Assembly (NCBI GenBank): GCA_025093555.1 | Contig: JAIWNF010000060.1 | Coordinates: 62,001 to 126,000 of the forward strand | Source: Circinella umbellata | Lineage: Eukaryota > Mucoromycota > Mucoromycetes > Mucorales > Lichtheimiaceae | Direction: 5' to 3' | Length of the DNA: 64,000 nucleotides | In this document: positions 1 to 10,546 of the stretch, piece by piece | How the letters are laid out: every line of letters starts with the position of its first letter | Numbering within the stretch: the stretch's first letter is position 1 | Made by a program: the position numbers and the translations under genes | The notes under the pieces: generated by a model | Database searches by the model: none | What the model was told of the DNA's origin: nothing | The model's input: only the letters and a program-made list of their open reading frames with translations

Positions 1-780
1 GTAAAATATGAAGATATTATCATGAGTATATGGGATCATAATATTTCGATAAAAGAAACAATAAGTAAATACATATAATAAGATAAGAGAAACGAAAAGG
101 GAGTAGTTGACAATAAGAAAATATGACAATAAAGTAGATAGGATGACAATGAAAATAGTAAATAGATAAAAAAGGAAATTATATAGATCAAACATATAAG
201 AATAAAGAAGTATGAAGATGGTAAAGAAAAAAATAAATAAAAGAAATAATGCAAGAGTATACAGATAATGAAAAAGGAATAATAAAGATAATGAAAATAA
301 CAAAAATGTTAATAAAATAAAATAATTGATAAAGTAAAGAAAGGTAGAAAAAGAAATAAATGATAACAGATTCAGGTGATACATTTTGATAGACGAAAAG
401 GGGAACAGTATGGTTGACTACAAAAGAATAAATTTTCTATCTGAGCCAATCCAAATAAGAAAAAAGACTTCAAGTCTAGACCTTTGCTATCAATTGGGAA
501 GGCCGGGAAATACATCACACAACATGCTAAAACTAACACGTAGTAGAGTTTCCCTTGTTGTAAAGTCTGTCAAAAATTAATCAAAAGAAAAAGGTAAAAG
601 TAAAAGTAAAAGGGATAGAAAAGATAAAGATTTATTATTTTGCGGTTGAACCGCCCATATTTATACATACTTAAGTGGTCATATGACCACCCAAGGATCT
701 AATTCTAAATCACAAATCACGTGAACCTTTTCTTTGGTCTGACCAAACGAAACTATTACACAACGTGTCAAATCAATAAG
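1..780. other. AT-rich region, no supported gene
   Basis: Very A/T-rich sequence. One open frame at 386-580 (+) could be a decayed mobile-element ORF, but I do not recognise it and no splice sites support it. Three short palindromes lie at 642-654, 675-690 and 733-747. Confidence 0.5.
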
Positions 781-781
781 C

Positions 782-805
782 GGGCATGTGGCCAAATGGA
801 TAAGG
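782..805 (+). pseudogene. tRNA-Arg 5' fragment (truncated)
   Basis: The 24 bases are identical to the first 24 bases of the intact tRNA-Arg(ACG) gene at 2087 (acceptor 5' strand plus D-arm). The match stops abruptly where the intact gene continues into the anticodon arm. The next bases start TGTTAGAAGG, a typical start of a Ty1/copia-type LTR. I infer a tRNA gene broken by a retroelement insertion or a partial tRNA copy; the missing 3' half was not found nearby. Confidence 0.7.
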
Positions 806-993
806 TGTTAGAAGGATATTGCTTTTTAAGCAGACTACAGATAATATGGAAGATATAGACACAAAGAATATTAAAAGCCTATATATAATATTGGGAATAA
901 CTTCTATAGTCTTATAATCATATATATGTACATAAACATAAACATACCATTATTGTGCTCAAGAGGATAGTAAAGACTTTATTCTAATAAGCA
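806..993 (+). repeat. LTR-like sequence inserted in tRNA fragment
   Basis: The segment begins TGTTAGAA and ends TTCTAATAAGCA, giving TG...CA ends with imperfect inverted termini like copia-type LTRs. It directly abuts the truncated tRNA at 805. No matching 5-bp target duplication was found (TAAGG before, TATTG after), so the right boundary is uncertain and it could be the 5' LTR of a decayed element. Confidence 0.35.
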
Positions 994-2086
994 TATTGTT
1001 ACTAACTATGATATATATATTATAATGAACTATTATTATGGAAATTAATAAATTAAAAGCACATCTAAATTTAAAACAAAAAGGACATTTTATATTAATA
1101 GTTATAAAATACTGTGTTTTTAGTATCATTTAATAAACTCTCTATTTTTATATCATTATCTTTTGTATTATTAGGAATATTATTACTTATATTTTTATAT
1201 AGAGTAGTAATATAAAGCCCATTTAACAACTCTTTTTATCTATTAGAAAGATATTATATAAAGAAAGTCTTCTTAGAGTTTTGAATATTATTCTCTTGTT
1301 CCTTGTTCTTTTACAAATTGCTCAATTTTGATTATTAGCTTCTATATTCTATACAGAGAGTTGCCACAGACACCCTATAAATGAAAAGTTGTCAAGCAGG
1401 TTCTTAGACCATATAAACTAAAATACCAGTGCTATCAACACCAATTACTATTTCTTTGACCACTCACATATATTATTAAAAGTATATAATATTCATTATT
1501 TGTTTTATCTTCATGTAATTTATAGCTTCCACTTGTGTACATAATGATGGTATAGTGAGAAAAGATAAGAAATATTAAATGTTATTCATAAAAAGGTGAA
1601 CTGCTACTATAAGTTTCATAAAATATAATGATAATAACTGTATATATAGTATATAAATGTCTGGATATGACGTAATTATATTAGATTATTATTTATTTTG
1701 AAAAAATATAAAAGTAGGGTGTCCCTAAGAATTAAAATTATCTAATATAGTATATATCTTAATCTTTTTTTTCCCTCTAATACTTTAATTATACTTCGGA
1801 GAGTGAAAAATTTTATAAGCTGCTATATTAGCTATAGAAGCTGTCCTAGTATTAAATTCATATACTTAGGTAGATTTTTCTTATTATTATATATATAATA
1901 TATCAATTTATATATTTGTCAGAAATATTTAGTAGAGAAAATATAAGTACTATGTCGGAATTATAATATTTTATTATAAATTATTAGAAATTCAAAAAAA
2001 AATATTTAATTAATATTTATCAGTATTATGTAATAAAAATATATTTATTTGTTATGTTTTAGTTATAGATTGTACAGTCAACAAAT
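994..2086. other. AT-rich region, no supported gene
   Basis: No open frame of note. A short inverted repeat (GACACCCTA near 1368, TAGGGTGTC near 1718) is compatible with a decayed small DNA element but is too short to call. Confidence 0.4.
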
Positions 2087-2159
2087 GGGCATGTGGCCAA
2101 ATGGATAAGGCGCCTGACTACGAATCAGGAGATCGTAGGTTCGACCCCTACCTTGCTCA
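2087..2159 (+). tRNA. tRNA-Arg(ACG)
   Basis: Cloverleaf readable by eye: acceptor strand GGGCATG pairs with CTTGCTC with one mismatch and one GU. The anticodon stem is CCTGA/TCAGG with loop CTACGAA, so the anticodon is ACG. The T arm is GTAGG-TTCGACC-CCTAC. No intron. It would decode CGU, and CGC/CGA after A-to-I editing. Confidence 0.93.
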
Positions 2160-2239
2160 CTCACAACAAATGATCTTCTATTTATTAGAAGTAATCTTTT
2201 GTAATTTTTGTTAAAAGTTGTTTTGTGTTACTTTTGTAC

Positions 2240-2634
2240 TGTCGTAATATTTTTATGGCGGAACAATGCCAAGCCAATCAAAATATAAGTAATAAAAGGA
2301 AAATAAAAGAATAAAAGATAATGTAAAGATGATGTTTTTATTTAATAAAATAATCGACTATTTATATATTTTCTAAACTACTGTGGATGTAAAGAATATA
2401 ATAATGATGTATGATAATAATGATTAATAATGATATTACTGTGGATGAATAATGATAATAGTACTATGAATGATAATAATAGTAATATTAATAATATTAC
2501 TGCGGATGATAATAATAACAGATATAGTTACAAATGAGAAAAGAAGCCGCAGTAAAAAGAAGTATAATCGGTATTAAAAATAACTGATTAATAATTACAA
2601 CATGATTGGTAAACTAATTATTTTGGCTATGACA
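2240..2634 (-). repeat. Solo LTR (family 1, copy A)
   Basis: The element starts TGTCGTAATA and ends CTATGACA and is flanked on both sides by GTAC (2236-2239 and 2635-2638), a clean 4-bp target duplication. Read on the minus strand it has a TATATAAATAG promoter-like box followed by an AATAAA-type signal, as expected for U3/R of an LTR. There is no internal ORF. The 4-bp duplication suits a Ty3/gypsy-type integrase; the parent element is not in the window. Confidence 0.75.
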
Positions 2635-2654
2635 GTACTACCATCTAGTAGAAG

Positions 2655-3034
2655 TGTCATAGTCAAAAGTAACAGTTACATTCATTTTCCTTTTCGGATT
2701 ATTTTTGTGTTACTTCTTTCATAAAGATATTTGATTTTTATGATGCCATATAGTTATATCCATATCACCATCACTTTACTATATTATCTATTTGAACATG
2801 TATACATTGCATAGTCACGAACACATATTCAATCTACAATCATTCCACGTATATCATTATTATTAGTCTTACATATATTTATCATTATTCATAATAGCTA
2901 GGAAAACATATAAATAGCTGTTCATAATTAAAACAATAAACAATATCTTTCAATTTATATTTTATTCTTAATTATCTTTTGCTCTATTCTATTTTCTATT
3001 GGCTATGGTATTGATCCGCCAAAAATATTATGAC
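2655..3034 (+). repeat. Solo LTR (family 2, copy B)
   Basis: Starts TGTCATAGTC and ends AATATTATGACA, with a TATA-like box (ACATATAAATAG) near 2910. Its interior differs from family 1 but its termini are related. No target duplication is visible, and it directly abuts a truncated family 1 copy, so it probably sits at a recombined junction. Confidence 0.6.
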
Positions 3035-3331
3035 AATTGATTGGTTATTTTTAAAATACTAATTATACTTCTTTTTTACTATGGGTCCCTTTTTATCCAT
3101 TATCATCTGCAGTAATATTATCATTCTTATTTTTATTATCATTATCATCTGCAGTAGTTTAGAAAACATATAAATATGAGATTATTTTATTAAATAAAAA
3201 GACATCTTTTATCTACCCTACATTCTATCTATTACCTTTGTGGTCTTTTCCTATGTGGTTATATTATCCATCATATTTAGATTCTCTCTTTGTGGTTCTC
3301 TCTCTGTAGTTTTATTAATAAAAATATAACA
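3035..3331 (+). repeat. Truncated LTR (family 1 variant, copy C)
   Basis: Lacks the first part of the LTR. It then follows the family 1 pattern: CTGCAGTAGTTTAG, a TATA-like box, AATAAA, then a segment with repeated TGTGGT shared with the copy at 5667-6020 in the opposite orientation. Confidence 0.6.
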
Positions 3332-3376
3332 ATATTGCTGCTATAGCCAAAATATTTTTTAGTGTTACCTTCTATG

Positions 3377-3680
3377 TGTCATATTATTTTTGGTGGATCA
3401 GTACCATAGCCAATAGAAATAGAATAGAACAAAAGATAATGAAAGAATAGTATGTAAGTTGAAAGATAATTTTTTATTCAATATGTGAAGGGGTATTTAT
3501 ATATTTCCTAAACTACCAATAAGATATAGATGACAAACTAATAATGATAATATACATGTTTGTGGCTGGGGGATGACTATGTATTTGAATAATTATTATG
3601 ATGATGTGACGGTCATATAGATTAACTACATGGCAATATGAAAATAAAATACATTTACAGAAGAAGTATTACAAATGGAT
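3377..3680 (-). repeat. Truncated LTR (family 2, copy D)
   Basis: Starts TGTCATATTA and matches copy B read in reverse, including the segment at 3401-3416 next to ACCATAGCCAATAG. It is cut off where the next copy begins. Confidence 0.6.
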
Positions 3681-4039
3681 TGTCATAATATATGCAGATG
3701 AATACCATAGCCAATAGAAATATAATAGAAGAAAAGTCAATTAAAGAGTAAAATATAAGTTGAAAGATAATGTTTATTGTTTTAATTATGAACGGATATT
3801 TATATATTTTTCTAAACACTATGAATAATAACAAATATGTATAAAGACTAATAATAATAATATATGTGCAATGATTATGAATTGAATATGGGTTCGTGAC
3901 TATGGAATGTATATGTGTTCAAATGATGGATAATATAGTAAAGTGATAGTGGTATAGATATAACTACATGGCATTATAAATATCAAATGTCTTTGTAAAA
4001 GGAGTAACACAAAATAATATAAAAAGAAAAATGAATGTT
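3681..4039 (-). repeat. Truncated LTR (family 2, copy E)
   Basis: Starts TGTCATAATA immediately after copy D and follows the family 2 pattern up to AATGAATGT, where similarity to copy B stops. It forms a direct tandem with copy D. Confidence 0.6.
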
Positions 4040-4530
4040 ATATCAATAGAAATTTAATGAAATAAAAGAGACGTTAAAAACTCAACAAGACCCAAAAGAA
4101 CAATAATTGAACTGAAGTTTATTAAAATAAAATATTATCTCTATTTATATGAATCTTATTATCAGTGGGATATATTGATATGTGTATACGTAAGATTTAT
4201 ATTTGTTATAGCCATGTGAATTATGAATATAAGATTAATAATATTAAGATTAGACTTTGAGTGGTTGACGATGTGATATATCTACGCAGCCGTTATCTTA
4301 TGCCATTATAGAAGATGGACTTCTGTGTTCTTATAAGTCATGGTTCAAATAGAGAAATACACGAAGTGTCAGCAAAGCATAATTAAAGATACACTATACT
4401 TTAATAATTAACATGACAAATAATTATCTTTATGAATAATATGTGTTGGATACAACAATGAATATAACTGTTATTTTTTACTATGACAGGATAAAAAAGG
4501 AAAAGTAGATTTAGTACTTTTTATGGCTAC
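4040..4530. other. AT-rich spacer with LTR-like fragments
   Basis: No gene. A stretch at about 4110-4160 resembles an LTR U3/R segment of another family (repeated ATAAAATA and TATTTATAT), but no ends can be set. Confidence 0.3.
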
Positions 4531-4961
4531 TGTCATAGTCAAAATATTTGGTATTACTATTTATGTTGTAATTATTAATCAGCTATTTTTAATACTGGTT
4601 ATACTTCTTTTTTACTGCAGCTTCTTTTCTCATCTCTTATTATATCTGCAGTAACATTATTATTATTCTTATCATTATAATCTACAGTAATATTATTAAT
4701 ATTACTATCATCATCATTCATAATATTATAACCTTTATTCATCTGCAGTAATATTATTATTAATTATTATTATTATACATTATTACTATTATATTCTTTA
4801 CATCTGCAGTAGTTTAGAAATATATAAATAGTTGATTATTCTATTAAATAAAAACATTATCTTTTACAGTATCCTTTATTTCTTTTGTTTCCTTTTATTA
4901 CTTATACACTATATTTTATTTGGCTTGGTATTGTTCTGTCATAGATTTATTAAAGCACTAC
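4531..4961 (+). repeat. LTR (family 1, copy F)
   Basis: Starts TGTCATAGTC and follows the family 1 body with the CTGCAG-containing segments, a TATATAAATAG box and AATAAA. It ends near a TGTCA head-to-head junction with copy G. The exact right end is uncertain. Confidence 0.6.
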
Positions 4962-5301
4962 TGTCATATTAACTTTTATGGTGGAGCAGTACCAAGCCAA
5001 ATAAAATAGAAATAGTAAGAGAAAGTAAGAGGAAGTAAAAGAATAAAAGATAATATGTTGATACCTTTTTTATTTAATAAAATGATCTACTACTTATATA
5101 TTTCTAAAACTACTGCTGATGTAGATAATATAATTTGCTATTGATGTATATAATAATAGTATTACTGCGGATAATAAGGGAATAGTTAAATGCTCATAAT
5201 GAATATGAGTCATTGTATAAAGAAGTGCTGCGGTTATAATAAGCAGAGAAAAAAGAGCTGCAGTAAAAGATGTATAATTAGTATTAGAATTACAACATGA
5301 A
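4962..5301 (-). repeat. Truncated LTR (family 1, copy G)
   Basis: Starts TGTCATATTA and matches family 1 to ATTACAACATGAAAGG, where it stops short of the usual GGCTATGACA end. Copy H sits precisely at this junction, so copy G was already truncated or was joined to copy I before copy H inserted. Confidence 0.55.
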
Positions 5302-5305
5302 AGGT

Positions 5306-5663
5306 TGTCATAATATTTCTATGGCGGAACAATACCAGACCAAATTAAATATAATATAAAGTAGTAAAAGGAAATAGAAGAAATAAAGGATAATGTAGAA
5401 GATAATGTTTTTATTCAATAAAATAATCGACTATTTATATATTTTCTAAACTACTGCAGATGTAATAAAGAATATAATATTGATGTATAATAATAATGAT
5501 TAGTAATGATATTACTGCAGATAATAATAATAAGAATAATAATAATGTTATTGCAGATATAGTAAGAAATGAGAAAAGAAGCTGCAGTAAAAAAGAAGTA
5601 CAGCCAATTAATAATTACAACACGAATGGTAAACTACTAATTCTTTTAGCTACTATTATGACA
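5306..5663 (-). repeat. Solo LTR with target duplication (family 1, copy H)
   Basis: Begins TGTCATAATA and ends TATTATGACA, a perfect 10-bp terminal inversion. It is flanked by AGGT at 5302-5305 and 5664-5667, a 4-bp target duplication. On the minus strand it has TATATAAATAG and AATAAA. It appears to be the youngest insertion here, splitting the junction of copies G and I. An open frame at 5496-5684 across it is low-complexity LTR sequence, not a gene. Confidence 0.8.
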
Positions 5664-5666
5664 AGG

Positions 5667-6020
5667 TGTCGTATTTTTTATTGATAAAACCACGGAGAGA
5701 GAACCACAAAGAGAGAATGTAAATACGACGGATAATGTAACCACGAAGAGTAATATAACCACACAGGAAAAGACCACAAAGATAATAGATAAAATGTAGG
5801 GTAGATAAAAGATGTCTTTTTATTTAATAAAATAATCTTATATCTATATATTTTCTAAACTACTGCGGATCATAATAATAATACTAAATAATAATGATAT
5901 TGTTACTGCAGATGATAATGAATAAAAAGAGAGCCGCAGTAAGAAAGCATAATAATCGGTATTATTATTAAAAATAACTAACTGATCAATAATTACGAGA
6001 AAGAAGGTAACACCATGACA
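5667..6020 (-). repeat. LTR variant (family 1, copy I)
   Basis: Starts TGTCGTATTT and ends CACCATGACA. It carries ACCAC repeats also found inverted in copy C, then the common family 1 body. The first base overlaps the target duplication of copy H. Confidence 0.6.
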
Positions 6021-6070
6021 ATAAAAAAAAATAAAAAAAATTATTTTTTAATGCTCAAGCTACAATGTTG

Positions 6071-6144
6071 AGCCCCATCTGGGGGTCGAACCCAGAATCT
6101 TCGGATTAGAAGTCCGACGCCTTATCCAATTAGGCCAATGGGGC
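6071..6144 (-). tRNA. tRNA-Arg(TCT)
   Basis: Read on the minus strand the acceptor GCCCCAT pairs perfectly with ATGGGGC. The anticodon stem CGGA/TCCG encloses loop CTTCTAA, so the anticodon is TCT, decoding AGA. The T arm is CTGGG-TTCGACC-CCCAG. No intron. The discriminator base reads T, which is uncommon; the 3' limit may be off by one. Confidence 0.92.
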
Positions 6145-8026
6145 ACACGATGACTTACAACTCTGTAGTAATAACACATCATGAAAAAATATATTTAAAG
6201 ATACAAAAAAGTTTTAATAGATAGGATTTTTTAGAAGAAGTTAACTATGGTGGTTTTGATTTTGGGGATGACGTTTTTGATTCCATGGAAATTCTTTTGT
6301 AAATTAGAGATAGTGTTTTTCAATTATGAGGTAAATGCTTTTTATATTTACAAGTATTTATTTTTGAATTTATAGATAGTGTCTTTTAATTCTGGGTAAA
6401 TAGTTTTTATATTTAAGAATAGTATTTTTTTCAAGAGTAATACTTTTGTATTTAAGGTAAAAGTAAAATATTTCATGCTCAATATTTTTTTATTTATCAT
6501 CTATATCATTAATTTCTGTACTCAAAGTTTTTTATTTCATGCTTTGCTACTAAATATTTACTGATATAGTATCTAATTATCATCACTTATAGCATATTTA
6601 TTTTTATATCATATATAGTCTCCACTGTAGTATTTATGGATATAAATTTAATACGAAAATAAGGTAAGAATAAAAAATGACAACAGAAGGTCTTGTGAGA
6701 ATTTTTTAGGTGTTTTATTATATAAAAATAATATTAAGATGAAAAGATAAAAGATATAAATATAGAAAATAAAGATATATAAAGTTATTATTTCTATTAC
6801 ATATAAGTAGGCTACATAAAATATAAGTAAGTTTTATATATATATGTCTTAGATGTGTATTTTCCTGTATTTGTAGATAATGTTATATGATTATAAATAA
6901 GTAAATTATATTTCATTATTATATTTATATATTGTTTATAAAGTGTCATTATAGTAAATTTATTATTTATGTATTTAGAAAGTAACTAATGTGAGATTAT
7001 TGTAGTGTTTTTTACATTTACTCTATATTTAAATTATTTAAGATGAAGGATTGACATATGCTATATAACATCTACAACATATAGTAATAATCTATATAAA
7101 AGATAACTATTGTTGAGCAGTAAAAAAATCATGCATAGCTTAAGGGGGTTATTTAGCTGCACTCTTCTATAGTAAGAAAAAAAATACAGCTGGGTTGATT
7201 CTTTTCCCACTATATTCTTTCTTTTTTTAATAATAAAGAACCATTATAAAGCATTTACTTCAACTCAACAATTATAGGAACTATAATCATACCTACATTA
7301 TATTATCTTTTTTCTCATAAGATATATTTATCTTTTAAAAGAGGAGAAAAAAATAAAAGGACTCAATAGAGAGGTAGGTAGTAGTATAAGGTTGGAGAAA
7401 ACAGAATAGCAATTGTACACAAAAAATATAACTGTGTTCAACATAGAGAGAGAAATACTAACAATATAAAAAAGGAATGCATTATAGTCAGAATAACTTA
7501 TGTATTTAAAGGAAGGGAAATGTTATAGTTGGAACAAAGAAAAAACATATTCTAAGAATTATAAACTTAACAGTTGCTAAAACTTTCAAGATTAACCTAT
7601 ATAATGAGCATTTCTGAGATATAGGTGAAATATATATAGAGATAAGTGATTGTAGAGAATTAAGTAAAATAAAGTTTGAATAGAAAGAAATGAATAATAA
7701 GAGTAAATAGTGTGAGAAATATATATGTCTTTTATTATGGATTGATTATAAAAGATGTGATTAAAAGAATTCAATTAAATGTAAGTCTATATATATATAT
7801 GTTTCTATTTTATATTTCCTATCCATTGAGGATATATATTATTGTATACTATTAAATAGGTGAGCAAACATTTTTTATGCTTGATAATTTTCTTTATGAT
7901 ATATATCATTTATGAGTAATTTGTTATAATTATTATTTATATAGTGATGATTATTTGTAAAGCAACCGACATGTATTTATTATAGGCTTTGCTTGTCAGT
8001 TTATATTATAATTAGGTAGTTATGTG
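6145..8026. other. AT-rich intergenic region
   Basis: Almost pure AT with simple TA runs. Only short open frames, with no splice structure or recognisable protein. Nothing supported. Confidence 0.5.
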
Positions 8027-8987
8027 TAGGGTTCTTAGTAGACCGATCCGGATCGGATTTTCGGAAATCCGGATTGTCCACGGATTAGAGAATTGCAATC
8101 CGAATCCGTTTCGTAAAAATCCGGATTGAATCCGTAATCCGTAATGCAAAAGAATCAATTAGATTAAAATTTAGGCTATATAGTAGATGTCACAGTATTT
8201 TTTCATGAGAGAAGGTATTTTACAAGATTGTGTATGGTAGTCGTTTGAGATCGTTTAAGAAAAGTAAAACATTGGTAACAGAGGTAGATGATTTTATTAT
8301 TTTGGTTTCAAAAACATAATAGGAAATAAATAAGTTATAATAAAAAAAGAATTGTAGTGATAAAAGTTATAGTGGGAAAATGAGTTCTAGTAGAAAAAAA
8401 GTTATAGTGATAAAAAAGTTTATAGTGAAAAAAAAGTTATGGTGGTGCAGAAAATAAGTTTTTGTGGTAGAAATATAACATGATGTGGATTTTTTTTTGT
8501 GGGGGCAAGTAGTAAATTTCCGGTGTGCTGAAAAAAAAAAGAGGTATAAGTTTACCTTTTCTGTTTACGACCAAATAAAAGTTCATAATTTTCTTTATCA
8601 TTATTAGATCATTAATCTCTCTTTTTAATCTTCAATTTTTGTTTCTTTCTTTTCAGATTTTTTTTTTCTATATTAAAGCCATTACTACTTTTCTTTTCAA
8701 CTGCTCTATTCAAGTATATAATAATATACAAAAACTTACTCTCTTCTTTATTTGAATATATATATATACCTTACCACAGCATTGTTAAAACTTTGATCCA
8801 TTACTCTATAATTATAATGACGGATCAGAAAAATCCGACGGATCCATATATCTCAATCCGTTTACAATCCGGATTGTAGAATTACGATCCGAATCCGATC
8901 CGAATCCATTGAGACACAATCCAAATCCGATCCAATCCGTATGAAAAACGGATCGGTTTATAAATCCGGATTGTACTAAGATCCCTA
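8027..8987. mobile_element. TIR element / MITE with ATCCGGAT subterminal repeats
   Basis: The left end reads TAGGGTTCTTAGTA and the right end, reversed, TAGGGATCTTAGTA, giving about 14-bp terminal inverted repeats bounded by TA. Both ends are followed by dense copies of GGATCGGAT, AATCCGGATT and AATCCGAATCCG in both orientations over about 130-180 bp; the core is AT-rich. No transposase frame is visible, so it is non-autonomous. TA bounding suggests the Tc1/mariner superfamily, but the motif-rich ends are unlike most Tc1 MITEs, so the class is an inference. It lies at the broken end of the orphan-gene relic. Confidence 0.6.
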
Positions 8988-9520
8988 ATAACAGCTGTTA
9001 TAAGACAATCCATTTTTCGAATCACAGCTTCTGCAAGAAACCGTATATACGAATTGGTCACTTTTTTGGCCAGTAGTCCCTGATAAATCATGGCGATTTG
9101 TTCCTTGTGTGAATCAGGTCGGGTGGGCGGAGTTGCCGATTCTGTTAAATACATCCGTGCATGATCAAAATTGAAGTTACTGATTGATTCAACGGTCATC
9201 ATCTGATGGTGAATATTGATAATAAAAACCGCCTGATTATGACTTCATGAGTATATCACGACTTGTTCAGTTTTATCAATGGGGGAGCTTCAAAGTTAAG
9301 CTGCCTGGACATAAGTATATTGGTTGCCGATTAGGGTCATCGAATACACCATATTGACCTTAAACTTCCAGTAAAGGAAACGACGAATAAACAACTTGAT
9401 TTCTTGCTAATCCATGCTTCTCAATAAAACGACAAATACTGCTATATCGGCGCCTTTGTTTTTTGCTAGTGTTGTCTTCCTGCTGGTGTTCCAGTGTTGA
9501 TATCAAACTACGTTGAAATG
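8988..9520 (-). pseudogene. Decayed fragment of the orphan 1,080-aa gene family
   Basis: Minus-strand translation matches part of exon 2 of the intact gene at 10547-14336, for example QQEDNT, HGLARNQVVYS, NFDHARMYLTESATPP and QIAMIYQ. It is closest to copy 1. It is broken by an in-frame stop after FPLLEV, a rearranged stretch near 9260-9340, a deletion of about 13 codons after QIAMIYQ, and loss of similarity at about 9000, where the TIR element begins. It is in inverted orientation directly upstream of copy 1. Non-functional. Confidence 0.8.
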
Positions 9521-9560
9521 ATCTATTAATGAAGAAATTAAATTGAACACGCACTGATTG

Positions 9561-10257
9561 CAGCTTTTTGCTCTCGTCTGTTCACAAGGAGAGGAACTGA
9601 AAAGCCCGCAGCAGGGCAACAAGAAAAGGGTGTATCGAAAGCCACAGTACAAAGATAACAATGAAGGGGATGAAGTAGGGGTAGACTAAATTAAAAGAGA
9701 AAGTATTGAAGGGTAATGTCACAGAAAGAGAAAAGAAGACCAAAAAGATAGAGAAGTGGAATATGGCTAATATTTTTATTTTATAGAGCTGAAAAAAAAG
9801 ATAAGGTGTACCTCGGCATAACTTGAAATTTGTCCCTAAAAAAATCTGGGACTAACAAAGGGGCGGGGGTGACGTATAGGCTAAAAATGAGAATAGCTTG
9901 GTTTTTGGCGTCACCTTCTTATACAAGTAAATGAGGTTGCAAATTTAAAGGTACAATAGAAAAGAACTTTATGAGGCCTTCAGAAAATAGAGAGAAGCAA
10001 TGGTTTGATTCAAGTTATGTGTGTAGTTCGAAATATAAAAACAGTAGCTCGAATAAATAGAGTAATGCAATAATAATAACCTATTATTTATTTTAACTAA
10101 TCTAATTATTAGTCATCAATGATAATTTCTTCGCAGATTATTTGAAGACGTGTTGGTTACTTGACAATAGGGTAATCCGGGATAAACGAGTTAACCATGA
10201 TGGTAAATAATATCTCTAGTCGTCAGATGTTACATCTTCCACAAAATATATAATATT
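9561..10257. other. Spacer between relic and orphan gene copy 1
   Basis: Less AT-rich than its surroundings, but no supported gene. Confidence 0.4.
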
Positions 10258-10386
10258 AGTTGGAAGACGTCTGATACAATGAGAATTTGTGGTCACTCGA
10301 CCTAACAAACTATAGATGAACAAGGCTACTTGTTGTTTGCTACGGAGTGACGACAAATTCTCATTGTATCAGACAACTTTCAACGG
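10258..10386. repeat. Foldback inverted repeat upstream of orphan gene copy 1
   Basis: The arm at 10269-10298 is the reverse complement of 10345-10374 with one mismatch in 30 bp; weaker pairing extends outward to about 10258 and 10386. The loop is 46 bp. It lies about 170 bp upstream of the copy 1 start codon and is absent upstream of copy 2. It may be a small foldback MITE or a regulatory hairpin. Confidence 0.75.
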
Positions 10387-10501
10387 ATGTTATATATATT
10401 TGGAGGACTTTTATATTTTTTTTTGGCTGACGATAAAAAAAAATTAGGAACGGTACCTTTGTTTCTTTGTCTTTTTTCCTGGTCTGCTAAAAAAATGAGC
10501 C

Positions 10502-10509
10502 TATATAAA
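10502..10509 (+). promoter_or_regulatory. TATA box, orphan gene copy 1
   Basis: TATATAAA lies 38 bp before the chosen ATG. The box and the following CCCAATCGCGATTCAG segment are conserved upstream of copy 2, where sequence around them is more divergent. Confidence 0.6.
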
Positions 10510-10546
10510 CCCCAATCGCGATTCAGATCCACAATGCTTGTTTATT

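Noticed and set aside
36..254. Open frame at the left edge (-)
   Set aside because: Low-complexity, AT-driven composition with no domain or splice support.
5496..5684. Open frame across copy H
   Set aside because: Lies in LTR sequence and is made of Asn/Ile repeats from AAT/ATA runs.
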